This document shows positions 21,051 to 33,303 of a stretch of DNA of 64,000 nt, one piece after another. Under the pieces are notes generated by a model, which was not told the DNA's origin, made no database searches, and saw only the letters and a list, made by a program, of their open reading frames with translations. Positions within the stretch are counted from its first letter, which is position 1; each line of letters begins with the position of its first letter. The stretch covers positions 123,127-187,126 of the forward strand of contig JAFEMH010004896.1 in NCBI GenBank assembly GCA_022495995.1, written 5' to 3'. Both the position numbers and the translations under genes were made by a program. The stretch is from Adenophora triphylla var. japonica (taxonomy: Eukaryota; Streptophyta; Magnoliopsida; Asterales; Campanulaceae).

Positions 21051-24037
21051 CGTCCCGAATTTGACTGTCACTTACCTAACTAATCAACCCGCATCGGTTA
21101 CATGCATACCTCAAACTTCAATTTCCAAATAGTCTCTTCAATGTTGTGATTCTTCTCCCAAAGAAATTAAATTTTTAATTCCATTAATAGTATGATATTA
21201 CCACTTAATGATCCAAGCGTACTATACAATTATCACTAACACGAATTTTCCGATCTCGATGAAAATATAAATAAATAAGGTATTACAACTTATGTCACCA
21301 AATACATTACAATATCACATTAAAACTTCAAATACTCTATAAGCTTCTCCAAGTCAGTCTATAAGTCAAATCACCCACCTTATGTCTCGACTCGCTTGAA
21401 ACGAGTTATCTTAATTATCTCATCCTCATTCCTCATGATACAAACATTAAATAACTGTCTACGAAATAATAAATGTAAACATGTCAATAAGACCCTGATT
21501 CCCATAAACGGAATACTAGTCGACTATATATCATAATTCAATGCTCTAATTATGCTCAGTCCAGTGAGATCAATATTCAAATCAAATGGTTGGCCGCCCA
21601 CAACGGCGAACCAACTCCAAAACAAAACCGAGTCTCTTTGCGACCAACACAATAACAACCTCACAAATTATCAATCATTTCTCGGATCAAGACTTGAATA
21701 CAATCAATCATTATAGGGAAACTAGGTTGCAATTTCTACTTGCTTTTGAACAATTTATATCTTTAGGATACCAAGTCTTTCTAAAAGTTACAACATCTTT
21801 CAAAATTCCAAAGGATAATATAAAAAGAGATTCAAAGAGACCCGAATGGTTTATTTATTTAAAAAAGGCCCATACCAGCTTTAATTAACTAAACCACTCA
21901 CAATTTAAGAAATTTCAAAAGATTGATAAGCTAACAAAATAACTCGAGTGATTTAATTATCTACAACCGTCCCATTCCAGTGGTGGATAATTAAATTACT
22001 CCCAGATTTTAAGGTACACAAAAACGGTTCACTAACTTTTAATAAATTAAAATATCCTCAAGGGAAAGGGTACAAATGCTCATCTTGGAGTTCAATTTAT
22101 AATCCAAAGTTGTAAAGCACTTTTAAAACAATTCCAACAAAATATTCTTGTTTGACCTCTATTTATAGTATAGCCACCACTTATAATATTTATACTTAGT
22201 TAATTTCTTTATAAGAAAACACAATCTTGCCATACTATTACTATTTCCGATAAATAACACTAAAACAATCATTAAGCTTATAAACTAGGTAAATCATCCT
22301 CAATTCAATAATTCCTCAAGTTGAATATTCAACACTTTTACTTAATTTGAGTCATCTATTCCTTACCTTCGATATTGGTATTGTACTTAGTAACAACGTA
22401 TTGTAACTTCTAGTTCCCAATTAAATACCATAATTTCTAAATAAGAAAATATAATTAGAACTCACATAGATCAATCATTCCCAAATTTCGATTAAACATT
22501 ACGGTATAATCTAACTTACCTCCCTATAACCCTCAACAATTCAAAATCCGTATAGCGTCAATATCTTCCGAGCGTCACACCAATCCCTTATATGAGTCGC
22601 GCAACTAAGTCAACCTATACGGTGTAATCATCCTAAAGTATCCTGTCTTCCAATAAGATTATCCTCATTTTATTTTCTCAACTAATGATAATCATCTCTC
22701 AAAACAAACCATGTGCATGTTTCACCAATTCCTGAAGTTGATCCTTTAAGTCACCAATAACTGTATCTATTATACTTCTTTGCATTTTCCCTATTTTACC
22801 TCTCAATCACTAATACACAATCCACAAATCAAAACGGTCATACTATATATATAAATGTTATCTTAAGTATATCCTTTAAGCAAATTTTCACTGTAATTGT
22901 AATACTCCGAAAAATTTAACTAATAACCATTGAGTATCCTACTAGTTTCTAAAATCAGTCATACAAATCGTCAACAAGTGCTAACGAATACTTATTCTTC
23001 ACAGTTACCTATTTAAGATCTCTATAACCTTGTAAATAACCACCAAATATCATCTTTTCTAATTATAGTAACAATTTACCCTTATGGAGATTCCCTAAGC
23101 TCATTATCTTCTTTATCAAATACTTTCCCAAGATGAATCATCAAGTCCATCATCCCAATTAGTGTCCTCTATCTAGGAATTCGAATGCCAAAATAATACC
23201 TTATAGCAATTCAAAATCTCAATATCCTGGTATGATACCTGATGAAAACCCATTTTGAAACTCACATATAAAACACCACTTAATCAACTAATAGCACATA
23301 AGCCAAAGATATATTGGTTCTATCGGATCTCGTACTCGCGATATTTTATAACCCATATAATTCCACTTAGACTATCACTTTCAATACTAGCCCCATATAT
23401 CTAGTCTCCCACGAGACACCAATGTATAATTACTCACGCAAGTACACAACCATAAATCACTCTTAATTAGGCCATACTTTCGACAATTACGCGTATGTGA
23501 CATAATATCAATTAATAATTTACCCGACTCAATTATACACGGAGGTAAATCAAACGTAGATAAGGAGACTCGCTTCTTGCGACAGTCCTCCTCAAACACA
23601 ACAACTACTCAAATAATTCAAGTTAACATAACGACGATTCACGGATTGGTAACTCGACCAAATCCACCGGCAATACATGCCCACTTAATCACAACTACCA
23701 AGATAATTAAGGATGATTCGAGGTACGACCCCATCGGAGTAGAACCTCCAGCACATAAGGCAACCCTTAGGCCAATTATGCAAATAAAGATGAAATGTAA
23801 TGCCACATGAGAACGAATGTACAAGGATTTACAAAAGTAGGGACCCTAACTCCTGAGGACGGGTAGAATACCTCAAATGATGGTGGGGAAATCTATCTTT
23901 CCATAACTCACCTTTCCTTGATTCCTTGGTTGATTAATATCATTTTACGCCTTTGAACAAATTCCACGCATTAAACTCTCGACGCAAGTTATCGCACACT
24001 CTCACTCGGCTAGACTCTACCCGAGAATTCTAACCGA
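21051..24037 (-). other. Interior of element F, no recognisable gag or pol
   Basis: About 3 kb of AT-rich sequence. I find no RT, integrase, protease or zinc-knuckle motif on either strand. The longest open stretches (21586-21888 plus, 23387-23599 minus, 23577-23810 plus) show no family resemblance and are probably chance. Confidence 0.6.
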
Positions 24038-24052
24038 GCTCGTGATACCAAC
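24038..24052 (-). other. Primer-binding site of element F (initiator-Met type)
   Basis: On the minus strand the LTR end is followed by GT and then TGGTATCACGAGC, whose first 8 bases match the plant initiator-Met tRNA PBS TGGTATCAGAGC. Confidence 0.7.
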
Positions 24053-26608
24053 CGTGAGGACCGACCCGGAACCTACACGTGTCCCGAGTTGGAGCGTCCT
24101 CAAACTAACCCAAAGATCCTAAACTTTTAAAACCTTTAACTATCATTCAAAAATAAATACCATTGTTGTAATTATTTCAAAATAAATCTACACCTTTTCA
24201 CCATGGAGAAATAGTTGACTAACTTAGAAAGTAAGAAACTGTTTTAATTACAAAAAGGCCTCGGTTATAACATAAAATAAAGATTTATAAATACAAGTCC
24301 ACAAATGAATTATACCAACGTACACTTTCTATACCAACCTAATCATACCCCGACAATTCCCACAATAAAACTTCCAAACTCCTCACCGCCCTTACTTGGC
24401 TGGTCCACCTGTCTCGGAATCTAAAAACAGTAAAGGGAGAGGGGTGAGAATAAATCTCGGCAAAAGCTATTATGAATGCAAAGAAGATGCCAAACAAGAT
24501 GCAATACATCAAAAGACATATCCATATAATCGAGAGGCTCCCTGCCGCCAACCGTCCCATACCTGTTGGAAACAACGACCAGCTCATCATGAATATATCA
24601 CAACACATAAGTACGATAAGGTAACACTTAGAAGGATACTGAGCCAAGGTTTTAACTCCAAAAGGATATACACATCCGAGCGAAGACAACATTTGATGAA
24701 GCGGTTCCGGAACCATGAACAATAACATGCCATAGGGATTCGACACACAGTCATATCCCCGGTGAAACTAGACCATCTACCTCAAAAAGAGATGCTAGCC
24801 CACTAATCCCACACAAGGGGGACAATGGGTTACCAATGTATGAATTATAATGAACTTGGCTCGGTGCCATTATAATTTCATAACATTGCCCAACAAACAA
24901 ATACCATTTGGATTTACATAACTAAGCACGGTAATAACATACTTGCTTAACCAAACATTGTATGATCCAAAGTAGGGATACATACCACAATAGCATATCA
25001 TGAAGATAGCAATACTATATCAAGTATTCAACATTTTCAAGCACATAATAGATACTTGAATAAAATCCACAAAAAGGGATAACAATATATCAACATGGTA
25101 AATATACTCATGTCCAACCAATAGCATAGTGTAACAATAAATTAACACACTATGCATAATATAACCAATGTATACGAACTCAAAGTAAGGCAAGGAAATA
25201 TCATCAATCCCTCCTACAAGGTCATTATACAATAAAACAAGGCCTCTATGAAGGTTCAAGCTCAATTTACTAAGTGGGAGTCACATTCTATAAGTGACCA
25301 AACAATGATGCTAACAAATTCCGGTTCGAGATTTACGGATTAAACTTCCTGGGGTCTTGGGCGACCGCCATACCTCTTGGGCGACCGCCCAAGAGGGTTT
25401 TCAAAGGCAATGGTCTTTCTGGGCTCATGGGCGACCGCACATGCTCACACGTGGGCGACCGCCCATAGCCAATCTCCGCGAGGCTCAAATCCAACATCTT
25501 CCACTTAGTTCATTTTTCTTACCTTTTTGCTCTACTCTAAATCCAAGAACACCAAGGGAGTTTCATGTCTTTACCAAGTTCATCCTAAAATCATGCAAAC
25601 CCAAAATAGTTAATTCTAGATTAATTATTACTACACCCATCACCCATTTCAAATCTCCTAGGTTATCTTCATTGAATCCTAGCTTCAACAAATGTCATTT
25701 ACCAATCATCCAACTTCCGATAAGGTTTCTAAGGCATGAAATCAACATTTTAAGAACAAGAACATCATTTAAAGAGCTCATGAACAAGTAAAAGAAGGGA
25801 ATCATAACAACTCATTTACTAAGCCATGTAACCCAAAATGATTAAATCTTATATCATTTACCCTTTGAATCACTACCCATTTCACTATCACTTTCCAAGT
25901 ATAAATTTCTTAATTTAGTTAACCCATTTGCTTACCTTCTTGACCCACTTTCCTAATCAACAACAACATTCTAATTCACTACTAAATTTCTCAACATCCA
26001 AGAGAGTTTCCAAGCATCAACAACCATTTTATTAACAAGAACAACCTTAATTAATTCATGAACATCACATAGAAGGGAGGTCATAATAACTCACATTGGA
26101 ATAGGAGGTGGATTATGGATTTCTTGAGCTTGAAGAACTCCTCTTGGTCTCCCGATTACAAAAGTGCTCTCGGATCTAAAAATGGTGAAGGATTGATCTT
26201 GGAAGGAGCTTGAGAAGAGGTGGGTTTCCAAAGCATCCATGGAAGGTTGAGAGAGAAAGTGAAGGAGAAGAAGAAGAGAGGTGGAGTACATATTTGGTAA
26301 AGAGAGGGGGGGGGGGCGGTCCAAGGAGGGAGTATGAGGGAAATTAGAGATAAGGGTATGGTCCCCCCATACCCAAATATTTAGGCTTTCACATTTTATT
26401 TCTTTCCCCCTACACAAACTAAAGCCTAACTACTCCCATTTTATTATTGTCAATTATTATACTCTCTCCATAGACTTTATTTGATTTTCTCAATTATCCC
26501 ATCCTAATATAAGTAATCTAAGATATAAAATGATCACATAATATTAACGATAATATTAAAAGCACACAATATGATGTTAAATTAGTGCCTAGGGTTAGGG
26601 TCGTTACA
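24053..26608 (-). repeat. Element F 5' LTR (right copy)
   Basis: 2556 bp. In plus orientation it starts CGTGAGGACC, with T changed to C at the very first base, and ends GTCGTTACA. The 24-bp dyad is at 25373-25396. Confidence 0.92.
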
Positions 26609-26613
26609 GTTAA

Positions 26614-26786
26614 AGTGCACACTAACACTTGGTAAAAAGCGTTGTATCTTGGGAGACATTCGCCATCGATCCGTTTGCATAATTACCAAGGCGAATATTG
26701 TCTTAAGAAGATTTGCTTCGGAATACCTCGCTTTAATCTCCTTCGTGTGATTTTCGTATTGAAGATATCTAAACATTTGCACAACA
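26614..26786 (+). repeat. Copia 5' LTR, second part
   Basis: It continues after the GTTAA duplication with AGTGCACACTAACAC and ends GCACAACA, pairing with the TGTTG start. Together with 17928-18468 it makes a 714-bp LTR; the 3' LTR is 752 bp. Confidence 0.92.
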
Positions 26787-26802
26787 ATCTTAAGACAATA
26801 TT
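26694..26802 (+). promoter_or_regulatory. U5/leader inverted repeat spanning the expected PBS of copia element
   Basis: AATATTGTCTTAAGA (26694-26708, in the LTR) is perfectly complementary to TCTTAAGACAATATT (26788-26802), which starts 2 bp after the LTR end where the primer-binding site should be. The usual TGGTATCAGAGC is absent. The RNA could fold into a 15-bp stem closing an about 79-nt loop. Confidence 0.6.
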
Positions 26803-26878
26803 TTCAGGTATTTGTTTTGAATTTTATCTTCTCTACTTCATCTCTTTCTTATTGGATTTTCTGTTTTCGTAACAGAAA

Positions 26879-27775
26879 ATGACTAATGAAAATGACTCCG
26901 TTAGTAGTGAGACTATTGCAACGAATCCTAATGCAATAGGGAGTACTTCAAGTGCTAATCAACTTATGATGCCACCGGCCTCGCAGTACGAGAAACCGGA
27001 AAAGTTCAATGGGGCTGATTTCAAACGTTGGCAACAGAAAATGTTGTTCTATCTCACAACGCTTGGACTAGTAAAATTCTTACGTGAAGAATGTCCCGTA
27101 GCGGCGGAAGGTGTAGTAGACAAGGCTGCACAAATGGCTATTGATGCATGGAAACATGCTGATTATCTATGCCGGAACTACATATTGAATGGACTAGACA
27201 ACACATTGTATAATGTGTACTACTCCATTCAAACTGCAAAAGGACTTTGGGATTCTCTCGACAAGAAATACAAAATCGAAGATGCTGGAACAAAGAAGTT
27301 CTTTGTTGCAAAGTTTTTGGATTTTAAAATGAATGATTCTAAAACTGTAATGAATCAGGTCGAAGAGATGCAAGTTCTATTGCATAACCTTAAAGCCGAA
27401 GGCATGCAATTGAGTGAGTCCTTCCAAATTGCATGTATGATTGAGAAGTTGCCTCCTTCATGGAGAGATTTCAAAAACTATCTCAATCACAAGCGCAAGG
27501 AGATTTCAATGGAAGACTTGCTTGTTCGTCTTCGAACTTTGAAGAAGACAATCGAAGTGCAAAAAAGAGAGCCAATGCTCGAAACATGGAAGCAAAGGCT
27601 AACATGGTGGAAGAATCCCGACCCAAGAACAATAAAAGGAAGCATGATGACTCTTCTAAGAAGAAGTCAAGTAATGACACCAACAAACGCTTCAAGTTCA
27701 AAGGGGACTGTTACAATTGTGGGAAAATCGGTCATCGGGCAAAGGATTGTCGAAGCAAGAAGAAGAGGCCTCCCC
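26879..27775 (+). pseudogene. Copia gag with zinc knuckle
   Basis: ATG 26879 starts MTNENDSVSSETIATN. The UBN2-type copia gag region includes YEKPEKFNGADFKRWQQKML, LNGLDNTLYNVYYSIQTAK and [21 protein letters not shown] 2-nt frame change near 27537 leads to a basic region and the CCHC knuckle [14 protein letters not shown]. Gag forms the particle and binds RNA. Apart from the frameshift it is full length. Confidence 0.88.
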
Positions 27776-28167
27776 AAGCAAACATGACTGAAATAGATAC
27801 TCTATCTGTGGGTATCTCAGAAGAAAGTCTATCTGCCATTGTATGTGAAGCCAACTTGGTGTCAAACGTCAAGGATTGGTGGGTGGACACCGAAGCCACT
27901 CGTCACATATGTGTCGACAAAAGCTTGTTCGCAGAATACAAGAACATGGAACATGAAGATTTTCTCTGTATGGGAAATTCTGCAACCTCCAAGATTGAAG
28001 GCATTGGGAAGGTGATCTTGAAGTTCACATCGGGAAAGGAGCTTACTCTCAACGATGTGATGCATGTACCCGACATAAGATAGAATTTAATTTCTGGTTC
28101 TTTACTTAGTAAGAAAGGTTTCAAAATTGTATTTGAATATGATAAGTTTGTACTTACTAAGGGAGGA
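27776..28167 (+). pseudogene. Copia protease
   Basis: [18 protein letters not shown] corresponds to the copia protease WWVDSGATRHIC box, with the active-site Gly changed to Glu. [17 protein letters not shown] follows, then a TAG stop (28081-28083) in place of a Lys codon, and the frame continues NLISGSLLSKKGFKI. Confidence 0.85.
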
Positions 28168-29399
28168 ATGTATGTTGGAAAGGGATACTTGCTAGATGGC
28201 CTATTTAAGGCAAATGCTATTATAGTGGACAAGAAATCCACATATTTGTACCCTCAAGTTATGAATAAAATTGACAATTCTATTTACTTGTGCGAGTCTT
28301 CTAATTTATGGCATGGTCGTTTAGGACATGTGAATCGTGCTTCTTTGAGAAAGCTTGTTGGTTTAGGACTTATTCCTAAACATGATTCAATGAAAGGTCA
28401 CAAATGCGAAGTTTGTGTTGAAGCAAAGTTTTCAAAGAAACCTTTTAAACCAGTTGAAAGGACTAGCCAACTGTTGGAATTAATCCATAGTGATCTATGT
28501 GATTTAAAGTTTGTCCCAAATCGAGGCGGTAAGAAATACTTTGTTACTTTTATTGACGATCGAAGTAGATATTGTTATGTCTATTTTCTAAGTAGTAAGG
28601 ATGAAGAAATGGATGCTTTCATCACTTACAAAACTGAAGTTGAAAATCAACTTGAAAAGTCAATTAAAGTATTAAGGTTCGATAGGGGTGGTGAATATGA
28701 ATCAACGAAATCTAGTAACCTATGTTCCAAATTCGATATTATTCATCAAACAACTGCACCCTATACTCCACAACAAAATGGTATTGCTGAGAGGAAAAAT
28801 AGAACTATAAAAGATATGGTTAACTGTATGCTTGGAAGTTCGGATTTACCACAAAACTTGTGGGGGAAAGCGGTGTTATCTGCTAACTTTGTGTTGAATA
28901 GAATTCCACACAAGAAAACTGGTTCCATACCATATGAATTGTGGAAAGGAAGAAAGCCTTCCTATAAATTCCTCAAAGTGTGGGGGTGTCTCGCAAAGGT
29001 TGTCGTTCCACCTCCTAAACGGTCAAAGTTAGGACCTAAGACAGTTGACTGTGTATTTATTGGATATGCAATGAATAGCAGTGCGTACAGATTCTTAGTA
29101 CATAAATCTGAAATAAATGACATTCATGTCAATACAATAATTGAATCTCGTGACGCTGAATTTTTTGAGGACGTGTTCCCTATGAAAAAGGATATTTGTG
29201 AAAATACTCCTAAGAGACCACGTGAAAGCACTTCTGAAACTAATGAAGATGTTGAACCAAGAAGAAGCAAGAGAGCTAAAATTGCTAAAACTTTTGGTCC
29301 AGATTTTATCTTTAACTTTATGATTGAAGATGAGCCTCAATCATTTAAAGAAGCCATGAACAACTCTGAATCCACATTCTGGAAAGAAGCTGTAAATAG
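28168..29399 (+). pseudogene. Copia integrase, cut by element C at its C-terminal extension
   Basis: The HHCC zinc site is LWHGRLGHVN...CEVCVEAK. The core shows IHSDLCD (first Asp), VLRFDRGGEYES (second Asp) and QQNGIAERKNRTIKDM (Glu), so DDE is complete. The copia C-terminal block WGCLAKVVVPPPKR...VDCVFIGYAMNSSAYRF follows, then a basic EPRRSKRAKIAK stretch. The open frame runs from 28084 to the AATAG insertion site and continues at 45549. Confidence 0.92.
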
Positions 29400-29639
29400 T
29401 GTAAGTACCCAAATCTGGCTCATGCCTTCCGGTTAAATTTCCCGGCAATTTCGGTAAGTTTCCCGGTAATTCCCCAGACCTTCCCAGCGTTCCGGAAACA
29501 TTCCGGAACTGTTTTTAATTAAATAAGGGCTGTAGGGAGCCTTCCTAATTAAGAAAACACGTTTTTCTTAATTAGGGAGAAGCTTCTAGAATAATGCCAC
29601 CTTGCATGGTTCTAGAATGCTGAGTCATAATGGATAAGA

Positions 29640-29690
29640 CCGCACGGCCTCATTTGCAAAGGGCTGCTGCCGCACGGCTTCATTAGCCTT
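29640..29690 (+). promoter_or_regulatory. Two GCACGGC words just upstream of element C TATA box
   Basis: CCGCACGGCCTCATTTGC and CCGCACGGCTTCATTAGCC, 32 bp apart, end 13 bp before TATA. The same word occurs upstream of both antisense ORFs (39422-39474 and 42551-42599). Confidence 0.65.
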
Positions 29691-29702
29691 ATCCGGCTTG
29701 CC

Positions 29703-29710
29703 TATAAATA
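29703..29710 (+). promoter_or_regulatory. TATA box of element C 5' LTR
   Basis: TATAAATA followed by GAGCCCTCC; conserved at 44253-44260 in the 3' LTR. Confidence 0.75.
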
Positions 29711-30994
29711 GAGCCCTCCTCTACCCATTTTGATCATCAACAAGAAGCATAATACTCTCATAATACGAAGAAGATCCCCCAAGGAGCTGCTGGAAGTCCA
29801 AGAAGGCGAAGAAGAAGCTCAAGAAGCCATCTCCCTCCTCCTTGAAGACCCAAGAAGAACCTCTCCTCCTAGCTCCGTCCGAAGAAGCGAAGGAAACGAT
29901 TGGTAACCTCGCACGCCCTAACCTTGCATTTTAATTGATATACTTGCTCATTGCATTCATATATCTTGCTTGTGACTTGGCATTTATTCATAAAGATCAT
30001 TTCTTTATCACCCCCTTCCCCTTAGCATGCATTAAGACCTCATTTGTCATAAAAATGTAGTCTTTTTCATAAAGGTGCATCCTTTGCACCTAAAATCCCT
30101 ATTTTTCAAATAAAAATGTTATCTTTATGCATCATTTGCACATAAAGATCCAATCTTTCCAATAAAAATGCATCCTTTGCATTCAAAACCCTTTTTTTTT
30201 CAATGCATCATTTGCATAAAAATCCTATCTTTTGCATAAAGATCATTCCTTTCAATCAAAAAAGCATCATTTGCTAAAACCAAAAATGTCATCTTTTCAT
30301 TAAAGAGTCATTTTTCATGCATTTCCCCTTTCCCCCAACCTTGGAACGGACCGATGTAAAAGTTCTCATCTTTGCATCGTTCCTTCCATTAAAGGTTCAT
30401 GATTTCTTTAGGAAAAGGATAACCTTGAACCCTATATCTCCGATTATCGCTTAAGAATGAGTATGAAGCCTCTATATGTGAGCTCGGCCGTCTTAAGCGT
30501 AGGATTGATGGGCTAAGGACATTCCTTCCTAAAGAACCTCATCTTTGACCAAAAGAGAGTCATTCTCTCGATCACGCAAGTCCCGAGGGTCCCGAGGTTT
30601 AAAAATGCGATGATCATAAGTCAATAGATGAGGACGGGATCATAATCCCAAATACATAAATTCCAAGGAATCCCGAGCGACAACCAACAAATGGTTTGTA
30701 CGTCCGGAAGACAACTTGGGACATTCCCCCCTTTTATTTTCAAACACATGCACACAAAGAAAGCACGCAAGCAAACACGATTAATGAAATCTAGGGAGAC
30801 TTGCTCCGGCAAGGCACTTTGGGTGAACGCCAAACGTTCTTCCCAAGGGGTAACTTAACCTCCGAACCCATAAAACCTTTTTTTCAAAGTTTTGAGGTAA
30901 TCAAAATGGCGTGGCGACTCCGTTTTTCAAATAACTCGGATGTCTTCAAACTCGCGTGAATCCAATAAACAAAAATTTTGGGCACACATTCACA

Positions 30995-31017
30995 GTTTGG
31001 CGACTCCGCTGGGGATC
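30995..31017 (+). other. Primer-binding site region of element C
   Basis: GTTTGGCGACTCCGCTGGGG directly follows the LTR end. The TGGCGACTCYGCTGGGGA context is shared with element D and is typical of Tat/Ogre elements (reported as tRNA-Arg primed). Confidence 0.75.
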
Positions 31018-32747
31018 ATCCCAAAGGAGAAAAGCTTTATTTTCAAAACAAAAATCGATACTTGGTATATAGGTGGACCCCACTTACCCTTCCTGTATCG
31101 CTCCCTAACCCGGGGCTTGGGATAACAAGGTGGTTTAACAATCCCACGTACCAGTATCCCTTTTCGAAAAAAAATAATTTTGAAAAAAAAATAGAAGAAA
31201 GCTTTTCCCTTTGAGCGGGTTAGACTCCCATCGCCGATTTCATTAATCGTGCTTGCTTTCTTTACCATGCATTGCATCATTTGCATCTTGGAATCTTTGC
31301 ATACTTTGAACGGGAAACAACCCGAAAAATAGCAAAAGGAGTGGAACCTGGAAAGTTGATCCATGCAGTCGTACGGCTAATCCTCATAGGATTCTGACCG
31401 GACGACCTCAGTGGCAATTCCACCAGGAAAAATCATGGTTAATCTGGCAGTCCTAGCGACTTGGGGCTACTCGGCTCCATGACTGGCCAGGGCTCCCGAA
31501 AATTTACGTGCTTATGTGTTGCATTTTCCCCGTCCCAAAAATCATTCCTTTAAAACACATTTACGAAAATCTCTGTTTTAACTCAAAAGGAACATTTTTA
31601 GGAGACCGCACACTACGCGCACCGATATATCCTGTACACTTTTGCACGCACGTCCTTCAAACCCGAGGGTGGTTCCAGTGCGATCACGGACAGCCTTACG
31701 ATGCTCCCGGGCGCGCACGGAATCATCCCAACCTCCCCATGGCGGCCGGTGTCGACCCAATGCACGGTCAGTGTCACACGTTTCAAAAAACCGTGACTTT
31801 TGGTTGGTTTTTGGTCTAGTCCGTGTCATATAGCCCAGATTGCATACCCACGTAAAGGTCAAGCCTTAGCTCATAACGGAAGCCAAGATTTTCGCTCAAG
31901 CGAAATTCTCGCGAAATTCCGACAAGGAAAAATCGGTGGGATCTTGACTCCGAAGCATTGACTATTGACCTTGACCCGCACGGAATGTGTAAGAGTCAAG
32001 ACCGAGTCTTTGCCAAAAATCAAAAGATCTTTCGCTCAAGCGAAGCTACTGCCAAAATTCCGACAAGGAAAAATTGGCAAGATCTTGGCCAGGCATTGAC
32101 TTCGATTAGACTCACGCGCTTTGCGTATGCAACGAAGTTCAATGTGACTTGTGTCATCAGGCTTTTGCCGCCCGACCCATGCCTATTATATTCTCGGACA
32201 TTACCGAAAGTCAAAAACCGTCATTCGCTCAAGCGAAACTGCATCAAAGATCCGTCAAGGCGAGAGACGAGACTTTCCGGTATTGCCTTGACTATAATCC
32301 GCATCGCTCGTGCGTTGAAAGGTCCTATGACCCGCTAGACCCGATAGGAGCGTTCTTTACTCTCGGTCGGTGGGATCCGCGTGCCCTATAGGACCCTCGC
32401 CCGGGTGTCCACCCTGGGAGGTCGAAATACGGGTGGAATACGAGGGGCTTATAGACGTAGTGACGGAACCCACTGATCCAGGATCTAGTGTAGTTACGAA
32501 AAGAAGGGCAAAACCCCTTTTCCAACCAAATAGATATTAATAAAAGACACTGTTTTAAGTAAACTTGAAGATTCTAATTTGCATATTGCTGAGCCTTCAC
32601 TAAACACCTACCCCGAGTCTAAACCTTTCCTATCCCTTTCCCGCGGCGAGAAAGAAGTGGGTGAGAACAGGGTCGGCGACTTGTTAGCACGAGAATCCTC
32701 GGACGGTTCGCGAGAATCCTCGGTTTTGTCGGCTTTTCGGTGTCAAA
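31018..32747 (+). other. Element C leader with three TTCGCTCAAGCGAA dyads
   Basis: No convincing ORF. TTCGCTCAAGCGAA is at 31891-31904, 32031-32044 and 32224-32237, each followed by a related AATTCCGACAAGG or ATCCGTCAAGG block. The first two repeat units are about 140 bp apart. CAGTCGTACGGCTAAT at 31368 recalls the LTR word. Confidence 0.6.
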
Positions 32748-33303
32748 ATGGCCAACATGGTAATCCACAACGGTAATAACCAAGCGGTTGGAGGGGCTAT
32801 CCCGGTTCAACCCAAGCCTCACATCTGGTATGATGTATGTGATTGCGAAGACCGCCTAGAGTATGAGTATCAAGAATGGATCAATGAGGACGCTCCTTCA
32901 AGGAAGAAGAAGAAGAGAAAGTCCACACAGCGAAGCTTAAGGAAAGATACGAAGGCAGGGACAAGAGCGTAGGAACTTTGGGAGAGCCTTCGGGCAAGTT
33001 CGACTACTATGTCAATTATGCCAAGGAACTGTCAAGGAACCCGTCATCCCAAGCACGGTCCGGCTGATATCCCCATGTACAGTGATCCTCTTGAAGCGAG
33101 AAAGTGCTGAATTTGTGGCCATCGTGAAGTTCAATGAGAAGCTAGCCGATCTAGAAGCGAGCACGAAGCCTATTGAATACGTAGCCGATCAAGGAAGAAT
33201 TAAGATCCCCTCTGAAGAAGACTTCATCGGCATTATCCGGGCCAACCCTTCTATCGGCTACACCGACAAGGTCGTGGTGTCCAAGATCGTAAAGAGAAAA
33301 TGA
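32748..33303 (+). pseudogene. Degraded gag-region ORFs of element C
   Basis: ATG 32748 opens MANMVIHNGNNQAVGGAIPV, Tyr/Asp/Glu-rich, then a basic KKKKRK stretch, with a stop at about 32972. A second open stretch, 33082-33303, reads FNEKLADLEASTKPIEYVAD. Neither shows a capsid domain or CCHC box that I recognise. The position, between leader and RT, is where gag and protease should be. Confidence 0.45.

Larger units (their letters stand above)
18469..26608 (-). mobile_element. Element F: non-autonomous Ty3-like element with 2.56-kb LTRs
   Basis: It is flanked by a 5-bp TSD GTTAA (18464-18468 and 26609-26613) and lies inside the copia 5' LTR. Read on the minus strand the LTR begins TGTAACGACCCTAACCC and ends GGTCCTCACA. 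The minus-strand PBS TGGTATCACGAGC abuts the right LTR and the polypurine tract TTTAAGGGGGAGTGAG abuts the left LTR, so it is transcribed right to left. The 3-kb interior has no gag or pol that I can recognise, and the LTRs make up 63% of its length. It is best called a LARD-type element parasitic on a Ty3 relative; the TGTAACGACCC start recalls Tekay-like LTRs. Confidence 0.88.
29400..30994 (+). repeat. Element C 5' LTR
   Basis: TGTAAGTACCC...CACATTCACA. It has GCACGGCYTCATTWGC words at 29640-29690, a TATA box at 29703, repeated TTTGCATAAA/TAAAAATGCATC-type text at 30000-30330, and GTGGCGACTCCG near its end. A 70-codon minus ORF (30621-30833) recurs in both LTRs but resembles no known family. 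Confidence 0.93.

Noticed and set aside
21051..24037. Hidden pol gene in element F
   Set aside because: No RT, RNase H, integrase or protease motif found on either strand by reading; a profile search could overturn this.
30621..30833. 70-codon ORF, identical at 45170-45382
   Set aside because: Identity follows from the LTR duplication of element C; no known domain, and it is antisense to the element.
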